A stretch of DNA of 51,739 nucleotides from Nodosilinea sp. LEGE 07088 (GTDB lineage Bacteria > Cyanobacteriota > Cyanobacteriia > Phormidesmidales > Phormidesmidaceae). A program made the translations under genes and the position numbers. The stretch lies in NCBI RefSeq assembly GCF_015207395.1, contig NZ_JADEWX010000027.1, forward strand, positions 1-51,739. The letters run 5' to 3'. A model generated the notes under the pieces. It was given only the letters and a program-made list of their open reading frames with translations, was not told the DNA's origin and made no database searches. Shown here piece after piece: positions 40,692 through 50,800 of this stretch (its first letter is position 1; each line of letters begins with the position of its first letter).

Positions 40692-41209
40692 AACGATTTA
40701 AGCCCCTTTTATTCAGCCTGGTGGTCGTGCTGATTCTGGCTATTTGGCTTTGGCCAAGGCCCTCTCAAACTAGCTGGCGCTTAGCCCAGGAGGTGGCTCC
40801 TTTGCCACTTCTGAGCCAACTGATGCAGGACAACCTCAGCCCTACTTTCCCGGTCGATCCGGGGCAGATGCAAATTTGGAAGGTACAGGTTGCAGGGCAA
40901 CGCCAGCCGCTGTACCTGGTGGATTCTCGGGTTAAAAACAGTGAGACGCAGCCGCTCTGTGGGGCGATTGGTTGTGCATTTTTTGGCTACACCCCTAAGG
41001 ACACTGGCTTTCAGCGGGTGCTGGCCACCTATCTCAATCCCCATGTACCCCCAGGTCGCGACCTGATTGAGCCAACGGCAGCGGTTGAGAACGGGCTACC
41101 CCAGCTGGTTGTGAATCAGCTGGGCGCTGAAGGCTTTCAGCAATACACCCTGGGCTTCAACGGTGAAGTCTACGAGATTCAGCAAATCGATACTTTGGCC
41201 AGATTATGA
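40688..41209 (+). CDS. Membrane-anchored unknown protein of the transfer operon (173 aa)
   Basis: A 173-aa protein with one N-terminal hydrophobic helix (LLFSLVVVLILAIWLW) and a small extracytoplasmic domain with a CGAIGCAFFGY cysteine pair and beta strands (YLVDSRVKN, QYTLGFNGEVYEIQQ). No family is recognised. ATGA overlaps at both ends place it firmly between the exported 616-aa protein and the VirD4-type ATPase. It may support the outer complex, for example as a lineage-specific VirB7-like factor, but there is no lipobox. Confidence 0.6.
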   Translation: MKRFKPLLFSLVVVLILAIWLWPRPSQTSWRLAQEVAPLPLLSQLMQDNLSPTFPVDPGQMQIWKVQVAGQRQPLYLVDSRVKNSETQPLCGAIGCAFFGYTPKDTGFQRVLATYLNPHVPPGRDLIEPTAAVENGLPQLVVNQLGAEGFQQYTLGFNGEVYEIQQIDTLARL

Positions 41210-42927
41210 CGACATCCTCTCAACCCCAACGCCCTCTGGATTTCAGTATCCTGCGGGACACGGCCCAACCCTTCCTGGACTCCGGCATGGGTATCTTGCT
41301 GCTCGGCCTGGTGGTGCTGTGGGTGGGGATGAGCCTGTTTGGCAACAGCACCAACAAGAACAAGCTGGCGACGGGGCGCTTTGCGGGGAAGGCAGAACGG
41401 CGACGGGCCAAGGCTCTGGGGCGCAAGCAGCAACAGCAGAAGCATCCGGCCAAGGTGCCGCTTAAAGCTGGGGATCTCGATATTCCTCAGGCCCAGCAGA
41501 GCATTGTGGTCGCCGGAGCCCCGGACTCGGGGAAGACCTACAGCATCATTGACCCGGCGATTCGCTCGGCGATCGCCCAGGGATTTTCCATCGTGGTCTA
41601 CGATTTCAAAGGCAGTCAGCTTGCCGCCCATGCCGCCTGGGCTGCCAGCCAGGGTTATCAAGTCGATGTCTTCGCTCCCGGCCAACCCTACACCGGCATC
41701 TGCAACCCGCTCGATTTTCTGGAAGATGAAACCGATGCCCTGATGGCCTCACAGCTCGCAGCGGTGCTGCAAAAGAATACCCAGCGGGACGGCGGCTATC
41801 GGGATAACGACTTCTTCAATAGTGCCGGTACCAATCTGGTTGAGGCGGTGATGCTGCTCGCCAAGCGCACCCCCTACCCAGACCTGCTGATGGCAAACAA
41901 GATTTTGAATCTTTCCAACCTGCCAGGGCGCATCCGGCAGGCGGGGGAGTCGGGATGGATTCCGCCCTGGACGATGGAAAGTTTTAGCCAGCTGATTGCT
42001 TCCGAGGACGCTGACAAGCAGATTGCCGGGATTGTCGCCACCGCCCAGCGCACCTTCAAAACCTTTACCGGCAAGCAATTGGTCTCCAGCTTCTGCGGCC
42101 AGACCACCATTCCGCTGGATATGACGGGCAAACGCATTCTGTTCTTGCAGGTGGACATCCAGAAGCGCGATGCCGTGAGCCCTCTCTTGGCTGCCATCCT
42201 CCACCTGATCGTCACCCGCAACTTTGCCCGACCTCGATCTGAACCGCTGGTGATCGCCCTCGATGAGTTGCCGACGCTCTACCTGCCGGATCTGCCCAAG
42301 TGGATCAACGAGTTTCGCTCCTACGGGTTTGTGGGGCTGCTGGGCTACCAGAACTTTGCCCAACTCCAGCACATCTATGGGCGCGATCTCTCCAGAGCGC
42401 TGTTTGCCGCCTGTGGTACCAAGGTGTTCTTCAACCCCAAAGACCGAGAGACGGCCCAGGAGTTCTCGGGTTATCTAGGTGAAAAAGACGTGCGCATCTA
42501 CACTCGCTCCCGCAGCCAGGGCCGCTACGGCAGCAACAGTCGTTCTGAACAGTGCCAGCGGGTGCCGCTGATGACAGCGGATCAGATCCTCAAGCTGGAT
42601 CAGGGGGAGTGTGTGTTTATCAATCCGGCTTACCGGGGTGGGGGCGAGGCCTCGGTGCCGCTGCGGGTGCGGGTGAAGGTGTCTAAGCAGGAACAGAAAA
42701 TCCAGGAGCGCAGTGAAGCGCTGTGGCACAGCACGGTGCAGCCAAAACTCATTGCCCGTTGCCAAAAGCAACAGACGCTGAGCGATCTGGATGCGGAGAA
42801 CCAGTCACGCAAGGAGATGGCTGAACGACTGTTTCCAGTACCGCTCAATCAAGAGAAAGCCTTTTTAGGGTCATTTGCCGATTCCGATATTACCGACGAA
42901 GAATTTGATGAGGCGTATCGACAATGA
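41206..42927 (+). CDS. virD4: VirD4/TraD-type coupling ATPase
   Basis: A 573-aa protein with an N-terminal membrane segment (GMGILLLGLVVLWVGMSLF), Walker A GAPDSGKT near 104-111, then SIVVYDFKGSQLAAHAAW, Walker B-like LVIALDELPTLYLPDL and the sensor region GFVGLLGYQNFAQLQ. The VirD4/TraG family couples relaxase-bound DNA to the mating pore. The short DFKGSQ motif and the conserved ELPTLYLPDLPKWINEFRSYGF stretch support it. It overlaps both neighbours by ATGA. A relaxase partner was not found in the window and should lie further right. Confidence 0.85.
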   Translation: MTTSSQPQRPLDFSILRDTAQPFLDSGMGILLLGLVVLWVGMSLFGNSTNKNKLATGRFAGKAERRRAKALGRKQQQQKHPAKVPLKAGDLDIPQAQQSIVVAGAPDSGKTYSIIDPAIRSAIAQGFSIVVYDFKGSQLAAHAAWAASQGYQVDVFAPGQPYTGICNPLDFLEDETDALMASQLAAVLQKNTQRDGGYRDNDFFNSAGTNLVEAVMLLAKRTPYPDLLMANKILNLSNLPGRIRQAGESGWIPPWTMESFSQLIASEDADKQIAGIVATAQRTFKTFTGKQLVSSFCGQTTIPLDMTGKRILFLQVDIQKRDAVSPLLAAILHLIVTRNFARPRSEPLVIALDELPTLYLPDLPKWINEFRSYGFVGLLGYQNFAQLQHIYGRDLSRALFAACGTKVFFNPKDRETAQEFSGYLGEKDVRIYTRSRSQGRYGSNSRSEQCQRVPLMTADQILKLDQGECVFINPAYRGGGEASVPLRVRVKVSKQEQKIQERSEALWHSTVQPKLIARCQKQQTLSDLDAENQSRKEMAERLFPVPLNQEKAFLGSFADSDITDEEFDEAYRQ

Positions 42928-43259
42928 AGCACGATTTAACGACCTGGGATTTATCTCCAAAAACAGCTATTTTCCTGGAACGGCATCCTGAACAACTCCC
43001 AGCTCTAGCTGAGGCTAAAGCCCTACCGCCTTTGCCCCCAGGCTACGTACCACAGGTGATAGAGGTCTTGTTTGACGATGTGCCCTATCTCCGATCAGTC
43101 GGCGGAGTGTTGATCTTCTCCAGAGACTGCCTGCCCGATTATCAGCCTGGCTGCGTGGAATATCGCCTGGATGACCAACTGGCCTTTTTTCAAATCGGCG
43201 GTGAGGTGGTGGTTGATCGGTTGGGCGGTCTGGCGCTGGTGCAGGGGAGGGTCGCATGA
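42924..43259 (+). CDS. Small cytosolic unknown protein (111 aa)
   Basis: A 111-aa soluble protein (MKHDLTTWDLSPKTAIFLERHPEQLPAL) with a Pro-rich middle and a beta-rich end (LAFFQIGGEVVVDRLGGLALVQ). It has no signal, helix-turn-helix or catalytic motif. It is coupled by ATGA both to the VirD4-type gene and to the following 520-aa gene. The function is unknown, and the context suggests DNA processing rather than pore assembly. Confidence 0.6.
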   Translation: MKHDLTTWDLSPKTAIFLERHPEQLPALAEAKALPPLPPGYVPQVIEVLFDDVPYLRSVGGVLIFSRDCLPDYQPGCVEYRLDDQLAFFQIGGEVVVDRLGGLALVQGRVA

Positions 43260-44818
43260 ATCCCTTTGTGATTAGCCCTCAAGAGGCTCAGGCCATTCAA
43301 GAAGATGAAGTGCAGCTGGTGATGGCCTTGACGCAGGTGGGTCAGCGGCTAGCGATGACATTCCAGCAGTCGCCACCACTGCCCCAAGCAGGGCAAGATG
43401 AATTGCGGATTCAGCTGGGTCAGCGGGTGGTGTATGGGCAACTAGCCGATGGCACGATTCGGCGAGAGCTGAACCCCAACAGCCTGAAGGTGATTCTCGA
43501 TGCCATTCAGCAGCCGGTCACCCCAGGCGTTGATCCAGCTGCGTACCGAGGCAAAGTCCCGGCGATTGAGATCCGAGATCGCGGCACGGTGCTATTTCGC
43601 GAGGAGCGCGATGGGGTCATTACCGTTAACCAAATTCAGATGCAGATTGGGGAGGCTACCGAACAAGCCCAGACTGCTACTCCCGGCCCAATCATGAATG
43701 GCCAAAATGGCCACAACGGGAAAACCCCTGAAGCCCCATCGCCCGATTTGACGGTCACCCCAGATGTTGCGGCTCAGGTTGACCCAGAGGGTGTAGCTCA
43801 GATCGCAGCCCGGATGATCAACCCGCTCAACGAATCGAAACCTATTTACGATGCTGTAGCCGTAGGCGACTACCAAATCAAACAGAGTGGTCACCACCTA
43901 AGCATTAGTCGCGACAACCAGATAATTTTGGTGGTGCGCGATGGGGCGGTAGTGTCCAATCAATTGCAGGACAATGATCGGGCCGCATTTCTGGAACTGG
44001 AGACGCGGCTTTCTCCAGCGGTAGCAGCAGAGGTGGCTTCGCCAGAACTATCCCGCAATGGTTCAACCCCACCAGCGATCGCCGTACTGAACCAGGAAGT
44101 GGAGCGGTTAGGGAATAACCCAACCAAGACCCTGTTGAAAGCGACGACAGAGCCCTGGCAATCATCAACGCTGGATGTTCGCGTGACCCAATGGCTCAGC
44201 CAAAACCTGGAGAACCGGCGCAATCAACAGATGGCGCGGGCGGTGGTGGAGCTGTTTCAGAGGGGACACGAGCGTACCGGAGAAAACCTTTACCAGATCG
44301 GCGACTACAACCTTAGCCACAAAGGGGCTGGTGACTACAGCCTACGCGACCAGCGGGGAGAGCTGATGCAGGTGCGGGTGACGAGGTCTGCCGGGCTGGG
44401 CCAGAGCATCGAGGTGGTATCAGTGGCCGAGCGGCTTAGTGACTTTCAACGGCAGGAGTTAAGCCGCCTGCGCCACAACCGGGCCGCTATGCCACAGGGC
44501 AAGCTGGACGTGGAAGCCGTCTATGCGGATCGCACACGCCGGGTCGAACATACCGTTCGGGGCTTCCTTCAAAGCCACGTCTACGCCAACACCTGGAACA
44601 AGGAAGGGGGCCAGTTCAAGCTGGAAGTGGGCACCGACGACCTGCTGCGGATTACCGACAAGTGGGGGCGCGGGGTGGTGTTTGAACGCCACCATAGCAA
44701 CGTCGTCTCGCGACTGAACCAGCAGGATTTGCTGCACTTTGAGCGATTGGAGCAGCGGATGCAGCTGGTTCAGCAGCAAACCCAGCGTCAGCCCAAAGCC
44801 CAGATGGAGCTGGGCTGA
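43256..44818 (+). CDS. Unknown protein of the transfer operon (520 aa)
   Basis: A 520-aa soluble protein. The N-terminal region carries a phrase (IEIRDRGTVLFREERDGVITVN) that is echoed by later blocks: YQIKQSGHHLSISRDNQIILVVRDGAVVSN, and YNLSHKGAGDYSLRDQRGELMQVRV, then FKLEVGTDDLLRITDKWGRGVVFERH. This suggests three or four copies of a small beta domain separated by linkers. No relaxase HUH or Tyr motif is evident. It is the last ATGA-coupled gene before the giant polyprotein-like gene, 65 bp downstream. Confidence 0.6.
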   Translation: MNPFVISPQEAQAIQEDEVQLVMALTQVGQRLAMTFQQSPPLPQAGQDELRIQLGQRVVYGQLADGTIRRELNPNSLKVILDAIQQPVTPGVDPAAYRGKVPAIEIRDRGTVLFREERDGVITVNQIQMQIGEATEQAQTATPGPIMNGQNGHNGKTPEAPSPDLTVTPDVAAQVDPEGVAQIAARMINPLNESKPIYDAVAVGDYQIKQSGHHLSISRDNQIILVVRDGAVVSNQLQDNDRAAFLELETRLSPAVAAEVASPELSRNGSTPPAIAVLNQEVERLGNNPTKTLLKATTEPWQSSTLDVRVTQWLSQNLENRRNQQMARAVVELFQRGHERTGENLYQIGDYNLSHKGAGDYSLRDQRGELMQVRVTRSAGLGQSIEVVSVAERLSDFQRQELSRLRHNRAAMPQGKLDVEAVYADRTRRVEHTVRGFLQSHVYANTWNKEGGQFKLEVGTDDLLRITDKWGRGVVFERHHSNVVSRLNQQDLLHFERLEQRMQLVQQQTQRQPKAQMELG

Positions 44819-44883
44819 ACCACCACCGCAATCAGGGATTCTCCGGCATCTACCTCAATCGTCTATTCCCGGAGACCATCACC

Positions 44884-47800
44884 ATGGGTCATCCTCAGCT
44901 GGCTGAGGTCTATGCGTCTTACTTTTTGTCGGGGCAGGGCTTTGGCTCCATTGTTGAAGCTCGACGGTTTGCGGCGACTGTTCTTGGGGAGTCTGTCCAG
45001 CCGGGCACTGCCTTGGCCAAAACCGTGGATGAGTCCGTTGAAGCCGCAGTAGTGCGGGCTGGGCGGCAAGTGGTGGAGAACTCAGCCACGACTCACGACG
45101 CCTATGATCAGCTGGTGGAGTTGCTCCAGCGACAGCCCAATTTAAGCGTGCGGTCATCCACCTCGGTGCTGCAACAAGCCTACAGTACACCGATTCCGAT
45201 CGCCTATCTGGCCTCTGTGCTCGGGAGCATCAATGCTGAAACCACCGTGTACGAGCCTACGGCAGGGAATGGAGCGCTGCTGATTGGGGCCAATCCAGCC
45301 GGGGTGATCGCCAATGAGCTAAATCCAGATCGCTACGGTGAACTTCAAACCCGTGGCTTTCGCCAGCTTACCCAGGCTGATGCCCTGATCTACAAGCCTG
45401 AGACCCAGGTGGATGTCGTCATCTGCAACCCGCCCTTTGGGGTGGTCAAAGACGAGCAGCGCCACACCCGGCGCTTTCCCATCGCTGATACCTGGACAAC
45501 CCAGATCGATCAGGTGATCGCCCTGAAAGCGCTGACGGTAATGAGGGATGACGGTCGAGCCGTACTAATTTTAGGAGGCAAGCAAGGTCGTGAAGACGAA
45601 CTCCGCTCGGAGCGCTACAACAGCCGTGAGAGTCGTGCCTTTTACTATTTGCTTTATGCGAATTATCGGGTCACTCAGCATGTCTCGATCTGGGGTGACC
45701 TATACCGCAAGCAGGGAGCCGGTTTTCCCATTGACGTGATTGTGATTGAGGGGCGGGGGCAATCAGAACGTCCGCTGCCTGCCGCTGAAGTGCCTGCTAT
45801 CTACAAGTCGTTTACTGAATTAAAGGAGCTACTTCCCCATGAACCTATCCACCCGGCCCGTATCCCCCTGGACATACCCGTTCATGAGTCATCGGTACCC
45901 CAGCTTTCCCAACCTTTGGACACTGGAGGGACTGGGGCTACTATTCATCGTCAAGGTGCCACTAGCGCTAGAGCAGCTGAGCAAATCGACTTACCTGCAG
46001 CTGATGCAAACTCGGCTGGACATAATGATTCAGGATTCCGTCTTAGAAACCTCCCAGATCGAGACGCAACAACTGCTGGCCACCATCCTCAGCGAATTGG
46101 ACTGGGCTCAGGAGATTCCGATCCTGGAGCCGGACGACGACCCGGACTTCGCCCTGGAGTATTGGCGGCAGCAGTGGGCGGAGACCTTGATTCGGAGCAA
46201 CTGGCGGTTTCGGGAACGACTCGGCTATTACGGGGGGATCTTTCCGGTAACGCCCGTAACCCCCAGCTATCCGGATTACCTGGACTGGTTGAGCCTCCAC
46301 GACGAGACCACGCTAGAGGCGTGGCTGAACGAACTGAGTCTGTAGCCCTTCACCCAGAACTCATCATGAATACTCCTGTTTCAACCGGCGAGGCTATGGC
46401 ACCGTCGGCAGACACGTATGATGTCCAGCCCCGGCAGGTGGCCTATGTGCCCAAAAGCAAGGGCTTTTCGACTCAGACCTTGATTCCCTTCAATATGGCC
46501 AGTGCGGCCCAGCAGGCGCTGGAGCGCTTTGAGCAGCAGCACGGCGACATTGATACATACCTGGCTACCCGCCTGGGATACGGTTCTGTGGCTGAACTCC
46601 ACACCTATTTCAGCGCTGAACAGGTCGATGCTTCAGCTCTGGCGATTAGCAACATTGAGAAGGGGGCCGGGTTCATCACGGGCGACCAGACCGGCATTGG
46701 CAAGGGCCGCATCTGCGCCAGCATCATGCGCTACGCCCAGCAGCAGGGTAAGTTTGCCCTGTTCATCACCAAGGACAAACCGCTCTACGCCGACATGATG
46801 CGCGACGTGGGGGATATTGGGATGCGGCGGTTTTCGCCCTTCATTACCGATACCGGCACCGAGATTCCATTGGCCAATGGCGCGGCGCTGAAGACGGCAG
46901 GGGCGGCGAAGCAGCAGGCGGAAATGCAGGCGATGATTCAACAGGGCAACCTGGGACGCTATAGCGCGGTGTTTACGACCTACAGCCAGCTTCAGAGAGT
47001 GGGGAAGAAGGAACCCCTGCGGCGCACGTTCCTCAGACGCATGGCTCCAAACGCCATCTTGATCCTTGACGAAGCCCACCAGGCCGGGGGCAGCAAGGGC
47101 GGATGGAAAGAAGCCGGGCCACCCAACCGGGCCGACTTTGTGCGGGAGTTGATTGACCTGTCCTCAGGGGTGTTTTATTCCTCAGCGACCTATGCCAAGC
47201 GGGCTGATGTGATGGATCTCTATGCCCGGCGCACCGACCTGAGGCTAGGCGTCAGCAGTATGACGGCACTGGAGAACATCTTGACGCGAGGTGGGGTGCC
47301 GCTTCAGCAGATTGTTGCCAGTAAGTTTGTCGCCTCGGGGCAAATGCTCAGGCGGGAGCGCTCCTATGAGGGCATTTCCTTTCAGGCCAAGACGGTGCCG
47401 GTGGATCGGGAGGTCGCGGACGACTTCTCGGCAGCGATGCGAGCCATTAAGGATTTTGACCGGGCCAAGCAGAAGGCGGTGAAGGCGATTGGTAATGAGG
47501 CGAAGGCGGAGGCAAAAGCCTTGGGCGAGGATGGAGCGATTGGCGAGGTGGGAGCCAGGAGTACCAACTTCACCTCGTTAATGCACAACTGCATTGAGCA
47601 AGGGCTGCTGGCCCAGAAGGCGGATGCGACGGTAGAAGAGGCCATTGCGGCCCTGAATCGGGGTGAAAAGCCCGTGATTACCGTGGCCAACACCATGGGC
47701 AGCTTCATCGAGGCCTATGCGGAGTCCCAAGATTTGAGCCCTGGGGATGCGATGAGCCTCTCCTTTGGGGATCTGCTGGAGCGGTATCTGGAGCGCTCCA

Positions 47801-50800
47801 GAGACGTGGTGGTGACAGACTACCGGGGCCACTCCACTCGGCTACGCCTCAGTGATGACCAACTCGGAGCCGATGCCGTTCTGGCCTACAAGGAAGCGCT
47901 GGATTGTATTCGCGAGAGTGATTTCACCGGCATTCCCATTAGTCCGATTGACTACATCGAGCAGCAGTTGGAGCGCTCTGGCTACCGGGTTACCGAAGTC
48001 ACCGGGCGGACGGCGGGCATCGAGTATGGGGCCGATGGCACTATGGCCTACAAAGTGCGACTGGGGGAGGAAACCACCGCTAAGGGCAGGATCGATGCCG
48101 TGGCCCGGTTTAATGCCGGAGATGCCGATGTCATTCTGCTCAACTGCTCGGGCTCCACCGGCATCTCGCTCCACGCCTCGGAGAAGTTTGCCGACCAGCG
48201 GCCTCGACACATGATTGTGGCCCAGGCGGAGCGGGACATCAACGTGTTCATGCAGATGCTAGGCCGGGTGCATCGTACCGGGCAGGTGGCGCTGCCTGCT
48301 TATACGCTATTAATGGGAGATCTTCCAGCGGAAAAGCGACCGGGGGCAATCCTCTGTCGCAAGATGGCGAGTCTCAATGCCAACACGACGGCGGCACGGG
48401 AGACCGATATCTCGCTCAACACCGTCGTAGATTTCATGAACCCCTACGGCGAGCAAGTGGTGACGGAGCTGTTGGCGGATGACCCCGAACTCAACGCCAA
48501 GCTAGATTTTCCTGCTGCCAAGGCCGAAAACGATGCCTCCGATATCGCCCTGATTAAGAGGGTGACGGGTCGGATTCCGCTACTGCCCATTGCTGAACAA
48601 GAAGCCGTCTATAGCCTGATTGAGTCGGAGTACCGCGACCTGGTGGAGCAGGCGCGGGCGATGGGGGAGAACATTCTGGAGGCGGATCAGCTGGATTTGG
48701 AGGCCAGGCCCCTAGCAAGGATGGAGGTGATGGCCGATGACAGCGAGACGGCCAGCGAGTTTACGGGGCCGGTGTATCTGGAGCTGGTGGAGGCCAAGAG
48801 TGAGAGTAAGCCGCTGACCCAGCTTCAGGCGATTAATGTGGTGCGGGAGTCGGTAGGGTTGGCGGAGGTGGGGGCGGTGGAGGCCCACGACCCGGATGAT
48901 TTGGCTGTACGGGCCAGGCAACAGGTGACGGCGACAATTACCGAGTTGGAAGCGGAGACCAATCGCTACCGGCAGGCGGCGATCGCCCAAAAGCAAGACA
49001 GCAAAACGATTGAAAAGCTGAACGACCGCATTGAGCAGCAGCTTATGCATGTCTCTGGCGTCCTGGAACAGTTCGTACCGGGCACACCGCTGCGGTTGGT
49101 GACGCCTGCCAGTAAGACCATTCTCTATGGCGTAGTGGCGGGGGCGGATGCGAAGAAGCGATCCGGGAGTCCGGCAGCACCGAACCGCTGGAAGCTGAGA
49201 ATTCTCGTCGCCGATTCCGCTCGACAAATTACGGTGCCGTTGTCGAAGTTCAACACCGGGCGGTCGGGGGCGATCGATGCCACGGTGCAAACGGAGGACT
49301 GGTTTGGCAATAGTGTCTATTCCCTGTTCGACATGCAGCAGGAAGCAGGGCGGGTCAACCGGCAGATCTTCACGGGGAACCTGATCAAGGCGTTTGAGAA
49401 ATACTCCAACGGCAAGCTGGTGAATTACACCGACTACCGAGGAGAGGTGTGCCAGGGGCTGATTATGCCCAAGGGCTTCGATATTGAGTCAGAGCTGACG
49501 AAGGAGCCGGTGGCCTTTAAAGAGCCGCAGCAGGTGTTTCGGTTCTTGACGGAGCTGACGAATCGGCAGGGGGCGGTGAAGACTCTCGATGAGTTGCTGT
49601 TGTTAAAGCCGCAGCAGGCGGGGGACGGGTTCATCCTGCAAGCGCCGAAGTCGAAGGAGTCGGGCGGGCGGTATTACCTCGATGAAGACTTGATTGCGGC
49701 GGCGGGGTCGGATTTTTATTCGGTGGCCGATCGCATGGAAGTCGTCATTCCTCCAGAACGACTGGAGCGGGTGCTGGGGGTGGTGATGCACCAGCGGAAC
49801 TATACCCTGGCGGCGTTTGAGTTTAAGGAGGTGGCGCGACAGTTGATGGGAGTGTCGCTGCCAACACTGGAGAAGGTGGAGATACAGAAGGTGAAGCCCC
49901 CGGTTGTTTCTCAGCCGGTTGTGTCTGCGATCGCCAGTCAACCCAGTCCAGAACCAGCAGAAAATCTGGCGTCACCAGTTGTCCCCGATCTGCCCCCAAT
50001 GGGCCAGCTAGAGAAGCGGATTCTGCGGTTTTTGAGGAATGCGGGGATTGAGCAGGAGGTGATGAACTCCCAGGAGTTTCACCTGCGGATCGAGAACGAG
50101 CCGTTCATTCCGCTGGTGGTGGAGCGGCAGGGCAATGAGTTGTATCTGACCCACTACCTGACCCAGAACGGCGATATGTTCATCGACTCGGAGATGGTGT
50201 TTCGGGTGCGCGGCGAGGGTCAGATCGAGTTTAAGGAGACGGCGGTGCAAAGTCTGCGGGGTGGGGAGTCGAGGCTGCCCGATCGCGCCTTTGCCCAAAT
50301 TTTCTCCAAGAATATTGTGCAGCAAGGGTTTGCTGAAGCAGCCCAGGCTCAGCTTCAAGCCCAGGCAGAGCCCGCAGTGGAGCCGGAACCGGAGGATGGG
50401 CGATCGCGGATGCCCAGCGATATGCGCCAATACCTGGAGGTCAAAGACCAGTATCCTGATGCGATCGTGCTGGTGAAGTCGCCGGATCAGCGGTTCTATG
50501 AAGCGTTTTTTGAGGGTGCTCGGCCATTGATCGAACACCTGGAGATGATCGGCACCAGCATGGAATCTGGGGTGAAGGAACTGGGGCGGGTGCGGGTGGC
50601 AGGGTTTCCGGTGGAAAGTCTACACAAGTATCTGGACAAGTTGGCCCAGCAGGGGGAGGTGGTAATTGCGGACTTAGAGGGGGCGATCGCCGTCTATCCC
50701 CATCAACCGCCTGCCCTTGCTCTAGAAGAACCACCGCAGCCTGAGCCTGAACCTGAACCTGTGGTTAACGCTCCAGGCGTTAAGGAACCTGAATTTCAGG

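Noticed and set aside
43256-44818. Relaxase of the element
   Set aside because: No HUH motif or catalytic Tyr arrangement is visible. The protein looks like repeated small beta domains.
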